Source of the DNA: Massariosphaeria phaeospora | Lineage: Eukaryota; Ascomycota; Dothideomycetes; Pleosporales | Reading direction: 5' to 3' | NCBI GenBank assembly: GCA_011032825.1 | Contig: JAADJZ010000022.1 | Location: forward strand, 62,001-126,000 | DNA: 64,000 bases | In this document: positions 1-10,275 of the stretch, piece by piece | How positions within the stretch are numbered: position 1 is the first letter of the stretch | How the letters are laid out: every line of letters begins with the position of its first letter | Position numbers and translations under genes: made by a program | The notes under the pieces: generated by a model | What the model saw: only the letters and a program-made list of their open reading frames with translations | Told to the model about the DNA's origin: nothing | The model's database searches: none

Positions 1-1134
1 ACTTGCTATCGACGGAACCTTTTCCAGATCACAGGGTCAATAACTCTACCCAGAAGCCTACAGTTTCTCATGACCGAGCAGGGCGACCAGATCCCCATTC
101 TAGCCCAAGAGCTGACCATATCGGCCACCGAGTCGCTCGAGGGCAACCCTGTCAAGATCATCTCCGTGCCATGGAAGACTCCAGCAAGCAGTACAGCTAT
201 CGTAGAAGACAAAACCGAGAAGGAGCCCCCTACCTACCCGCTAGACCTCTCCACCGGTCAGGACATGGATTCTGACTATGTCAACTTCCCCATTAGCTGG
301 AAGCGGTTGCAGTTTCGGATAGCGACAGCAAACAACGGGCGAAGGAAGGAGCTTCAGCAGCACTTTGTCGTGCGGCTGAAGCTTACCGTCACCCTGGCCA
401 CCGGAATGAAAGTCCCAGTGTGTGAGGTCCACTCGGGTGCAATCATCGTGCGAGGACGGAGTCCCCGAAACTTCCAGTCTCGCAAGGACCTGCCCATCAG
501 CGGAGGCGGTGGTTCTGCTCGGAAAGCTTCCCATCAACAACAGCAGCCGACGCGGACATCGACTACCGATACTCACCAAACTAATCACAGCAACGTGCAG
601 AGTAATCATTCTGCAACCAGCAAGGCCATGGATGTGCTACAGCTGCCTTTTGACTTCAATCCAAACGACATCGCCGTCTCTCCTGACTTTCTTGACTGGA
701 AGGTCCCCGTCACCGGAGGGGCAATGACCGCCATACCGCCTGACCCTCCATCTGCGCACATGCCCCCTATGACACCATATGCGCAATCGACTCCCGAAAT
801 CTCGCGGAATGCGCCACCACAGCGATCGTCGATGGCTCCTGTTTCACTGTCATTGACAGATGACGAGCCCAAGAAGGCCCCATCCCCGGGGGAGCAGGCG
901 AGAAAGAGGGGGACTCCAGCTCGGCCGCCTTCGTTCTCACTCAATCTTATTAGCAGCCCGGATGAGAGCGCTGACCTCCTGTACGAATATTTCCCGCTTG
1001 GCTTGGACGATTGGATGCCGCCTGTTGATGCCGTGTACCGTCCCCACGTCGTTCATCACACGAACCTTCCACAGGACCCTAAGGCTCTGGCGGTGAAGAG
1101 CAAATCCAAGCGCTACTTTTCGGATGTCTTCTGA
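1..1134 (+). CDS. ron1: Ndt80/PhoG-family transcription factor, 5'-truncated by the window edge (RON1/VIB-1/XprG group)
   Basis: This is a DNA-binding transcription regulator of the Ndt80 fold, expected in the nucleus. The reading frame is open from base 1. The in-frame ATG at 70 is internal, because the codons before it (CYRRNLFQITGSITLPRS) already read as part of the DNA-binding domain. The domain runs to about base 530 and contains the family hallmarks DYVNFPISWKRLQFR, NNGRRKELQQHF and VRGRSPRNFQSRKDLP. A long low-complexity tail follows, with a QQQQ run and Ser/Pro/Thr-rich stretches. It ends in KSKSKRYFSDVF and TGA. Ndt80-type proteins in filamentous fungi include VIB-1/XprG (protease and starvation response), FSD-1/NdtA (sexual development) and RON1 (N-acetylglucosamine catabolism). 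The family call is firm. The symbol rests on the nearby hexokinase and deaminase genes and is an inference; VIB-1/XprG is the alternative. The N-terminus and any upstream introns are outside the window. Confidence 0.9.
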   Translation, partial: TCYRRNLFQITGSITLPRSLQFLMTEQGDQIPILAQELTISATESLEGNPVKIISVPWKTPASSTAIVEDKTEKEPPTYPLDLSTGQDMDSDYVNFPISWKRLQFRIATANNGRRKELQQHFVVRLKLTVTLATGMKVPVCEVHSGAIIVRGRSPRNFQSRKDLPISGGGGSARKASHQQQQPTRTSTTDTHQTNHSNVQSNHSATSKAMDVLQLPFDFNPNDIAVSPDFLDWKVPVTGGAMTAIPPDPPSAHMPPMTPYAQSTPEISRNAPPQRSSMAPVSLSLTDDEPKKAPSPGEQARKRGTPARPPSFSLNLISSPDESADLLYEYFPLGLDDWMPPVDAVYRPHVVHHTNLPQDPKALAVKSKSKRYFSDVF

Positions 1135-4100
1135 AGAGCTTTCCTGTACTCCATGTGTTTTTCTTTGGCCAGATTTCGGAACATAGCATTCTCGGTGGTG
1201 TACTGCCCTCCAGAGTCTTAGCCCATGTTGTTTCCGGACACGTTCGTGTCTGGCGTACTTGGCGACGAGGGTCCGATTCAGCCACGACTCGACCAAAAAG
1301 GGCCACCACGCAGGCCGCGCAGGCCCTAGATTCGACGTATTGAACTCCTCCCTGTTGGTATTCGAGAGTGACGCTATACGCCTCGGATAGGTCGCCACAA
1401 TCTGGACTCAGCCGTTGGGTCGCCACTAGTCGATGATCGGACCGCGCGCTCCTCGAGGCTCATCAAATTCATGACGCAGGTTGAAGTCGAGTAATTGAAG
1501 GAGAAGGGCTGATTGAGCTGGAGTGAACAGTATCGATATGCCAGAATGTTTCCAACGGCAATCCTGCCAGGGAAGGGCGTTGATCATTGTTCGAGACGAT
1601 GTAACGGATTCATGAGTAGTATCGAAGCTGGATGCATGCAACGGCTGCATTTTATATAGAGAGGCATCTTGTCTGGAAAGCTCGCTATTATATTAATATC
1701 TCGGTCTTCTGCAACTTACGGCTCCATGACATCAAACTTTAAAAACGCGCTCGAGGACACCTGGGCAACAACGGGACCAAACCTTGTTTGTTTCGGCGAT
1801 GAGCGAACGACCGTGTATTGTTGAGTATCATCACCAACCAGGCTTTGGTTGCTCGGTTTCGGTTCAGGCGTCGTGGTGGTGGTGGTGGTGGTAGCGTAGA
1901 GCAAAAAAACAGCATTATATCCTGGAGCGATACTCTAGTAGTAGAGCCGAGTCATACATGATTATCTGTCTGTTGCGTCGGGCGTCCAGGGTTCTATATA
2001 CGTCTTGTTACATTGCTGCCCGCACCCGCACCCGCACTCGCACTCGCACGTCGGAGCCCCCGCTTGTTTCCCATGTTCATCGCTTCCTTCCTGCCTTCCT
2101 GCCGTCCTTCCTGTCTGCCTTCCTGTCTGCCTACCTGTCTGCCTGCTTCGGTGCATGTTTAAAGTGCTTATTTTGTTGCGAGCAAGGTTGCGAGCAAGCA
2201 AGCACGCAGCACAGTGGGCCGCGGTGGAGTTGCATCAGCATCAGCATAAGCAGGAGCAGGACCCAGGAAATGTACGCATGTCCCCATGCCCTGGTTTTTC
2301 GCGCGAGCAGAGCAAAACCTTCTGGTACCTATGCGCAAAGTCTAAGTTTGAGTTTGAGTTGCAGTTTAGTTCGGTTTCCGAAACTCTTTGATGTAGATGT
2401 AACGAGGCGAGAGGAGAGTTTGGCTCGGATCATGTCATGTGCGGACGGAGATGGATTGATGGATGGCTGGATGGGGGTTGCAAAGGAAGTGTGTGTGGTG
2501 ATGCCACTATATGCTATGCTATTCCACGTAACTACTACCCTTTGTACAATACTACCTACCTAATGTTTACTGCATGCGTTGCGCGGCTACGCCGTGCTGC
2601 CTAGACGTGAACTTGCAACGAACTATGTATAGTATAGGCAGGCACACTAACTATTTCTACCATGGGTATACTATATGCAGGAACCACACAAAGCACATGA
2701 GTAGGGCGAAGCTGTGGTGTGGTGTGGTGTGTTGCGCCCGCTGCTGCTGCTGCTGCCAATGCCAAACCAAGGGTAGGTAGGGGACCGGTACCGTCAAATG
2801 CAATGGACAGCCGCGATGCAACGTAACGTCCAACTAACTCACCACTCGGAACAGAACCAGAACCAGAACAGAACAGGGATTAACCAATAGCCACTTTTTC
2901 CACTTCACATCCAAGTATCCTGCCGAGCGAACGAACAACCCGAATCGTATTATTGCTTGGGATGTGGTTGAGAGGACGTAGATGGTACCTAGAATACCTA
3001 CCTACCTTTGCAGGGCGAAATAGTCCCTGGGCAGGTAGAGGCAGACGTAGAGGCAGATGGCAAGCATATGTGGTTGCTGATGACGGGGGACTGAAACATG
3101 TCGTATGATAAATTGTGTATGTGTTTTGCGATCGATCTGATGCGATCGCGTTGCTGGCCTGCTCTACCCCACCATCTAGGCCCTAGGCTCGTGCAGAGTT
3201 TAGTGAAGTAGGGGTGCGGTAGAGGTCTAGTAATTTTGCCCCATCTGTAGACTATACTGTACTTAGCGCTTGGGAGATGTTCTTTCTCGAGGAATGGCGA
3301 CAGTGTCGAATGAATGAATGACTGAATGTATGAACTGAACTGTCAGTGATTATTCTGGCCTGCGAATTGCCCACTGGGCACCGAGTCCTCCAAACCAGGC
3401 CATGTTTCGTGTCGCAGTTCAATCATGCCATCGAACTCCTAGAGACCGATAATGGCCACCCTCCGCGTATGTGCCCGAAAGACTCACCTCGCCCTATAAC
3501 TCCGCACCGTCCATACCATCTACCACGCCGTCAACCCCAAACACACAACAAGACCATTGTCAGCAAGTTGCCGCCACCTTTACCCACACCCCACGTCTCA
3601 TCTCCCCAGTCTTCCTCCACTCTCGCTTCTGTCACCTCCCCTTTCCATCTCCTACGCATCGACAGACTGCACATCGTACTAAACCAGCAGCGCGCGGGTC
3701 CCTCCCCCCGTACTTCTGCATTACCGTTTTCCAAATACTGGGAATCACACCCCACCATGCTCTAGTGGCGGAAAAGTGCTTGGAGATCAGAGTACGCATA
3801 GGTGACGTCGAGCACCAACCCCCGCTGCGATACTACCGCGCGTTGAGCTAGATATATGTGTGGTAGACTAGCGTGTGCTACGATGACTCCGCAAAAGGCA
3901 CTGCTTAGCCATGCTTAGCCCGTCTAGGCTGAATTCTATATCGGCCAGTTAGTGATCAAGCAGAAGGGCCAATCCGATGGTATCCGGAGCATGTCCGATC
4001 GATATCAGATCCAGGCACCGCGATGCACATGTTTCCGATTCGCCGAGCATTCAAGGGATCAACTCAGGCTGAGGGATACTCCCAAAACCATACGGAAGCG

Positions 4101-4510
4101 AAGTAAAGAATAGATGCATATGCTGTGAAGCCTAGTCTTTCGCAAGACGCCTAGGCAAAATGATTCCTCTCTGCAACCTTAACGCCGTAGAGAAGTGCTT
4201 TTTTACCTTCCCGTATGCAACCTAATTCTTGAGCTCCTTCAAACACCACAAACGCCGCATCTCTCAATTCTCTTTCATCATCGATATCGGGATGGCATAA
4301 GAGAAGAGAGAGCTTCGTTGAGAAGAGTAAAAAAGGAAAACGCGAGCTGAACGTCTATCTCACCAACTCGGAAAGATTGAATGGCAAACCTTGGAAACCT
4401 TGAACAGGGCAGAGCAAAGAAAGAAAGTTGCAGTGTCGGAATCATGCGTCGTATGTACAATTATCATTGCCCAGGGTATATCGCGTGAATATCCAAATTG
4501 CGCCCAGGAG
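1135..4510. other. 3.4 kb spacer with simple repeats, no gene recognised
   Basis: This is the tail-to-tail interval between the Ndt80-like gene (plus) and the hexokinase-like gene (minus). It has no convincing coding region; the open frames at 1958-2563 and 3346-3851 are carried by low-complexity sequence. It holds a GGT trinucleotide run near 1873-1893, CGCACC/CGCACT hexamer repeats near 2020-2050, a pyrimidine-rich CTGC/CTTC tandem stretch at about 2084-2146 and a GCT run near 2740. The 3' UTRs of both genes must lie here; no clear poly(A) signal stands out. Confidence 0.6.
2084..2146. repeat. Pyrimidine-rich degenerate tandem repeat (CTTC/CTGC units)
   Basis: The plus strand is almost pure C/T with interspersed G, in loosely repeating units such as CTTCCTGC and CTGTCTGC. 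It lies just downstream of a CGCACC/CGCACT repeat. It forces long open frames on both strands with Leu/Cys/Pro-rich translations, which is why those frames were not called genes. Confidence 0.7.
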
Positions 4511-6280
4511 TTACTCTTCAAGACAACATACTGCAACTGCAGCGCCAAAGATTGCCGACTCGACAGCAACCTCTAGAGATATCGAATTTGGCTCCGCACC
4601 CGAGGCCGTAGTCAACTCGTCTAGATGTGACTGGCATAAATCTCGGAATAGCGGGTACTTCTCGATGACTGATCCGTTGCAGCCAATGGCGAGCCGTCCC
4701 GCGGTCGTTGGCGTAAGCCCTTCTGAAGTGATGCGGAGGTTCCATAAAGAGTGTATCCCGGCGGCCAGGAAGGCAGCCGCGCGGTGCGAGACAAGCTGAG
4801 AAACTTGACGGACGAACTGGATGTCGTTGTACGTCGGCGGTTTGCTGAGGGGATGTCTTGATTGAAACAGAGCAATGGCATTGGTATGGTTCTTCGTCTC
4901 ATCCATCTCCATGGCCGCAAGCGTGCCAGTCTCTAGCGAGTATGGCTCTGTCAGCTTGTCAGGGATTTCACCACTGAACAAACCAGCTGTGCGAACACCC
5001 TCAACGATGATCAATCGAACGAGCTCCCCAAGATACCGACCGCTAATCATGTGCTCGAAAGGCTGAAAGTCAGGGCGTACGTGGCTTTCGTTCAGCTGTT
5101 CGTCCCATCTTGTGGTGGGAAAGACGTTTTTACCAAACATACTGAGCTCAGTATTGACAAGTACGTGGGACGCCTCATTCATCCACTTTTGTGGATACCC
5201 TTTATATTTGGATGTGGCCAGCGCTGAAACGGGAAGGTGTGCGGCGATGTTGAAGCCCGTTCCTAGGATCACCGCGAACCGGGTTGACGGGTCTTCATAT
5301 GCACGTGATAACAACGTCGCAGAAGAATCATTGACGATAGACTCCATGTGAACTGGGAGATTCTGTCGGCATTGTCAGTGGTGTGTGGATGATGGTCAGA
5401 GGCGATCGTCTTACCCTTTTTCTGCATGGAGTCATTATTAGTTCGCTGAGGTCCTGCCCCAGGGTGCCTTCAGTCGCCCGGAATCCCTTGCCCATGGCAA
5501 GTAGGTTCCCGGTGCGTATCGATGTTTGACTGGAAAATTTGATTAGTGCGGGTGGGGCGGGTTGGGACGCGGCTCAACGTACTCAACGGGGAATGACCAT
5601 GCAAGACCCATGGGAAGGCTTGCAGTGCCGTTGATCTGCTTCACCTGCGGGTCGGAGATGGCCGTCTCAATCTTCTCGGCCATCCAGTCGAAAAAAGCGT
5701 TGCCCTGGAGGTGCCGAACAGGATTGTCGATTTTGTAGCTCTTCATGTTCACGATACGCATGCTCTTGGCACTCTGACCCTTTCCATTCAATTCTACAAT
5801 GGCGACGCGGAACGTGGAGCCGCCGACATCCAGAGCGAGGTATGTGCCTTGTTCGAGGCCCGAGGGGAGCTTGTGGTTGTAGGAGGGCAGCATACAGATG
5901 TCGCTCGCCTGGAGCTTGGGTGTGAACTGCTCCTGCAGCTTGCCGGACATGTGCAGCAACTTTGCGGGCTCAAGAGGAGCTTCCAGTAGACGCTGGACTT
6001 CACGCAACAGGTCGTCCATGGTTCGTTCGTACGTTCGCACGGCATCTCGTACGTGTTTTCGAGAGGGCAGTGAGGGGAACACGGATTGGATAAGCGAGGG
6101 TAGCATGGCGATGCGCTCGAGAGCCGCAAGTAGGCTCTGCCAAAAGTCGAACATGGGTTTTATATAGCGGCCGCGGTTGTGGTCGGTGGCGAGAAGGCTA
6201 GAGGAGTCGCGGGCGCAGTCAGACTCCGGGGAGAGGGTCAGGCGGCGGCTTTTGAAGCGTTTCAGTGGAAGGCAAGGCAT
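4511..6280 (-). CDS. Hexokinase-family sugar kinase, three exons; candidate GlcNAc kinase or regulatory hexokinase
   Basis: Exons read complement 6280-5583, 5529-5415 and 5362-4511 (554 aa). Intron 1 is GTACGT...TTCCAG and intron 2 GTAAGA...GACAG. Joining them restores a continuous hexokinase. Residues 151-158 (DVGGSTFR) are the phosphate-1 loop, 221-234 (SLPMGLAWSFPVDQ) the sugar-binding segment, 282-283 (ND) the catalytic aspartate region, 305-309 (GTGFN) phosphate 2, 341-343 (NTE) the glucose-contact glutamate, and 373-383 the FEHMISGRYLGE block. Departures from canonical hexokinases: DSSAT where DTxGT is usual, and MGKGF where WTKGF is usual. The catalytic Asp and both Glu are present, so activity is plausible. 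The start at 6280 is the longest; Met43 (6154) is an alternative. Proximity to a deaminase gene and an Ndt80-like gene suggests phosphorylation of N-acetylglucosamine. The other reading is an XprF/HxkC-type non-catalytic regulator. Confidence 0.88.
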
Positions 6281-7560
6281 GGGGGGACAAATGGTGTTTT
6301 GATTGACGGTGACAGCGGGGCGAGGCTTGGGCGGAGCGTCGTTTGCGGATCTATATCAACCTACCACCTAGCACCGGGCAAGCAGATAATGTCCGGGACC
6401 AGTGGAGCGCAATGCACAGAGACTTCAGGCGGGCCGGTGGCATTTGGCGAGCGATGTCGCAAACGGCCGTTAACCATGGTTGTACGGCTGGCGAGCATAT
6501 AGGAGAAGGTTGTATCCGCTAAGTGAGCGGTCGTAGGGAAAACCTCCGGCGAGCAGTGGTGCGCAATGCCCGGCGCTGGGGCACGGCAGGCAACGTAAGG
6601 GTGCTGGGTGCTGCGGAGAGTCTGGACTTGGAGGGCGGCCCGGCCACGCAGCAGCGCATCCCAGATCCCCAGGCATGCTGCGGCCGGCCAGCATGCCAAC
6701 TGCACCGGGCGGCGATGGGCGAGCGTTGGAGCTGGAGCTGGAGCCGGTGCTGCTGGAGCCGGGTGCTGTGGTGGGGGGTCTTGGTGGGCATGTTCATGTT
6801 TCGAGCCCGCCATGCTACCGTTACCTTCGTCGCGCCGGCTAGCCCGCATTGGGCCTGGCTGCACCGCGCGACGGGCGCTCAGCGGGCTCTGATTCACCTG
6901 CAACCAGATTGAGCCCGAGCGGCGAGGCGGCGGCGTGGAGCGATCGACAGCGGGCGGCAATCTACGCGCTGTGACGCCCGTAATTGGCGTTGCACTGGGG
7001 CAGCACCGCGAGCATGGCGGAGCGAGGGTGGGTGTGGGTGTGGGTGTGGGTGTGAATGTTGAGCCGTTGCCGTTTGCCGTTGACCGCAAGGCAGAGTGCG
7101 CCCGGGCCCATCGTGCTCAGGTGTACGCGCGGGGCTGGGCGGGCGGCACCTTCCCACCTTCCCCCGGGCCCAGCACGTGCCTTCCGCGGGAACGCGCCAA
7201 GAGATCTCCAGCTGCCGCTTTCGGCACACAGCAGCCGCGCCCTGGGCTTGCTCCGCCTGCCGTCGTCTGCGGCCGTTGCAGCGCCGTGGCGAGCCACCTT
7301 ATATCCGCTACCACGCCTTACGCTCGCGCTCTTGCTCTCGCTCACACTCCTTCGCCGACCTCTGCATGCGGGTGCCGAGATAAACGAAACACGGCTCGGA
7401 CAGACAACCCTCTCGACACCAAGCCTGGCTGCAGTGCTGCTGCGGACAAGGCCTGCTGCCTGTCCATCACCCCGCGGTACCACGTCAGTGTAACCCGCCA
7501 AGCTCCTCGCCTTGGTCGAAATGCTTGATCTGCGCATTACCTTACCGTAGAGTGCACTTT
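6281..7560. promoter_or_regulatory. G+C-rich upstream region of the hexokinase-like gene
   Basis: About 1.3 kb of G+C-rich DNA lies between the kinase start and the edge of the AT-rich block. It includes a GTGTGG repeat at about 7027-7052 and GGAGCT/GGAGCC repeats near 6725-6770. Overlapping long frames occur on both strands, but none has a recognisable domain. The composition drops abruptly to AT-rich at about 7545-7600. It presumably holds the kinase promoter; no individual site can be assigned. Confidence 0.5.
7027..7052 (+). repeat. GTGTGG microsatellite
   Basis: A short perfect run of GTGTGG-type units lies upstream of the kinase gene. It explains the CHTHTH and VGVGVG peptides seen in frames across it. 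Confidence 0.8.
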
Positions 7561-7786
7561 GGACCCTGTAGAAATTTCAAAGTGCCAGAGGCAGTGCCAT
7601 AGCTTGATTTAAGTAGATGCTAAGGCCTAGATTTTGTCTGCAGCTTTCTCGCAGTAGGCGTTAATTTATACAACAGCATCTAGCTTTAACTATATAGTAA
7701 AGCCTTAGTAGCTTAAACGTACGTGCATACTAAGTAGTAATTTTTAAAAAGCTTTTTTATTACTTTTTATTTTTTCTTTATATTTA

Positions 7787-8390
7787 ACGTAAACGATTAC
7801 CGAGTAGCCGAAAATCTCTTAGCATTAAATTCTTAGGTTCAAGGCTTAATAACTTTACTAATAATAAAGCTATCTAGATAATCTTTACACTATTTTAAAG
7901 CTCTAAACTAGCGCTTTAACATAAGCTAATAGCTGTAGCTATTGCTTATGTAATTTTAATTGTATTAAGCTTTAAGCTATAACTACTTTGCTTAAGCTTT
8001 ATACCTAGTATATACTACTTAACTACTATAATAACTAATAATACTTTCAAATATTTTTCTATATAGCTACTATTTAGTATTTATTAAGATTTTATAGCGT
8101 GCAGTTTAATATTACAGCTAGTATAAAAGTTAGAAAGTTACTAGTATTTCTATACTTCTAAAGTAAACATATTTATATGTAGCTTATATAATCTACTATA
8201 AAGCTATTAAGTACTTTAGTATAAAGTCTAATCTAGCTATATTAAGTTTAAAAAGTAATAAATACTTATAAGTATAAATAATAATATTATTTTAAACTAC
8301 TTAACTTTGTATATAGAATCTAACTTTATTTACTAGCTTTAAATCTAAGCTGCACGCTATAAAATTTATGTAAAATAATAACTTAAAGTG
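7787..8390. mobile_element. RIP-decayed pogo-type transposon, left-end fragment interrupted by another element
   Basis: TA at 7785-7786 is followed by ACGTAAACGATTACCG and then sequence closely matching the element that starts at 17696 (shared AAAATCTCTT and CATTAAAT blocks). It is AT-rich and full of stops. It is broken by the element starting at 8393. Confidence 0.6.
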
Positions 8391-8392
8391 TA

Positions 8393-10238
8393 ACGTATTA
8401 AATTACCAAGCTAGCTAGATTGCCGAGCTAGCTACTTTTCTTTAGCACAACTAACTTATCTCAAAGAACATTAAATTAATTGCTATTAAACAAGGAACCT
8501 GCGTACGTCGTGCTAGCTCTAGATTTAAAAGCTTTTTTTATATTCTTTTAGTAAGTTTGAGCATTGTGCTTTATATTACTATAGTTTTTACAGCGCCGTA
8601 GAGCTAGTTGTGCTTTTTCTTAACTATTTTTACTACGCGCTTTTTTTAATAGCTAAAGTGCTGTAGACGCTTTAGCAGCTACTTGCGCTAATTTGTTACT
8701 ATACTCTATTATGCTACTTGTTTAAATTTATTTTTGTTTTTGTAATTTTTTTCTTGTTGCTTCTTTAATAGTTTTTTTAAAGCTAGAGATTTAATTGCGC
8801 ATTAGCTTAACTTAATAGGCTATCTAGTAAAACTCTTTAACAAGCTAGTTAACTCTATTCTTTAAAAATAATAAAAAAGAACTAAGCTTAGTAGTAATAA
8901 ACTTTAATTGCGATCTAAATTTAAGCGTATTACTTAGAGTTTTTAACTACTACGGCGTTTTTAGTGCAAAAAGTAGTAGCGAAGTACGTAGTCGTATTTT
9001 AAAGCAATTAAGTACTACCTACGCATTAATAGAAACTAGCTTTAAAGCTTTAAAAGCTTTTTTACAGTTTTTTGTTGTAAACACTTTAAAAAACGCGTTT
9101 CTAAAGGCTAGTAGAAAGCTTTTTTTGTTAATATAAAAAACGCGCTAGCGCGCTAAGTCTCAAACGCGTTAAAAGTACTTTAACTTTAGTAGCAAAAAGC
9201 AAACTACATCTAGTAGCTAAAGAATATAAAATAAATAAGCTAGTATGCAAAGCGTAAAAATCTTGTTTTTAAAGCAATAGTTTTTAAAATTCTAAAATTA
9301 GTAGCTTTTATACTCGTTTAGAATAAGTAGCTAATACTTTTTTACTTAACGCGCTTTTGTATGCGCGTTAAAATGCTTTAACTACTTAAAACTAAAAACG
9401 TTATTTGTTTAGCTGTTCTTAGAAACTAAAAGCTTTTAATTGCTAAGTATAAAATTCTTTTTGTACTATGCTAAAATGTAAACGCGCTTTTTGTAGATAA
9501 TAAATAGCAAGATTGCGTATCTTGCAGCGCAGATGCTTTAGATAACTATTACTTACTTCTAATTGCTTAGCTAGATTAGATTAAGTTAAGTACGTTTTTA
9601 AAAGCTTGTAACAACTTTTATAAACTTAATTACGCTTATTTAAAAGCTAGTTTTATTAAAGTTGTGCACGTTATTGTTGTAAACGTTGTACTTAGCTTTA
9701 GCATTCTTAACAAGCTTAAACTACGCGCTAATAACTTTTAAAAAAATTATTGTATTCTTTGCTAGTTTTTTGCTTAATTAAAAGCTATTTTAAGCTCGCT
9801 TAAACGCGTTACAAATTTTTTAGCTTAGTTTTTGTTTACTAGCTTTTTACTTTGCGTAGCTACTAGTTTATTTTTTATATTTTTTACTTTAAACAGCTGA
9901 AGCGCAAATTCTTGCAAATTAAAGTTAAAAATATATTAAACAATTGTTTACTTTTTAGTTGTAGTAAGCTTTTAGCTGTTTAAAGTACAATTGCGTTGTG
10001 CAGCTATTTTTTTAACGCGTTAGCTAAAGTTAATTAGCAAATATTAAACGCAAAGGCAGCAGCGCAATAGCTTTAAAATTAACTAAATTAAAAAGCGTGT
10101 AGAGCAAGCTTAAGCGCTTTTTGCAATAAATTAAAAATATTGTAGTACGTAGAGTTATATTATTCGAAAAGTTTATAGTTAATGCTAAGAGAATTTTGGC
10201 GCACTTAGTAGTGTAGCGCACTTAGTCGTGCTTTACGT
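8393..10238 (-). mobile_element. RIP-decayed pogo/Fot1-type transposon, near full length (1846 bp)
   Basis: TA dinucleotides at 8391-8392 and 10239-10240 flank ends that begin ACGTA on each strand. Length matches the intact element at 10276-12139. The minus strand carries decayed homology to its transposase, for example around 8930-8960, equivalent to the intact stretch near 10820-10850. No usable frame remains. The two ends differ in their 17-bp subterminal units more than other pairs do, so the ends could come from different parents. Stretch 10142-10155 is an unfilled version of the insertion site used at 26235. Confidence 0.65.
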
Positions 10239-10275
10239 TATAAAAGTAGCAAAAATTTAGTAAAAAAAAAGTGTA

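Noticed and set aside
1958..2563. Long open frame of 201 codons
   Set aside because: It runs through CGCACC and CTGC/CTTC tandem repeats; the translation is runs of RTRT and FLSA, and the reverse strand is equally open.
6361..7537. Several overlapping long frames on both strands upstream of the kinase gene
   Set aside because: G+C-rich, low-complexity readings (THTHTH, PAPAPAP) with no domain; stops are rare simply because of base composition.
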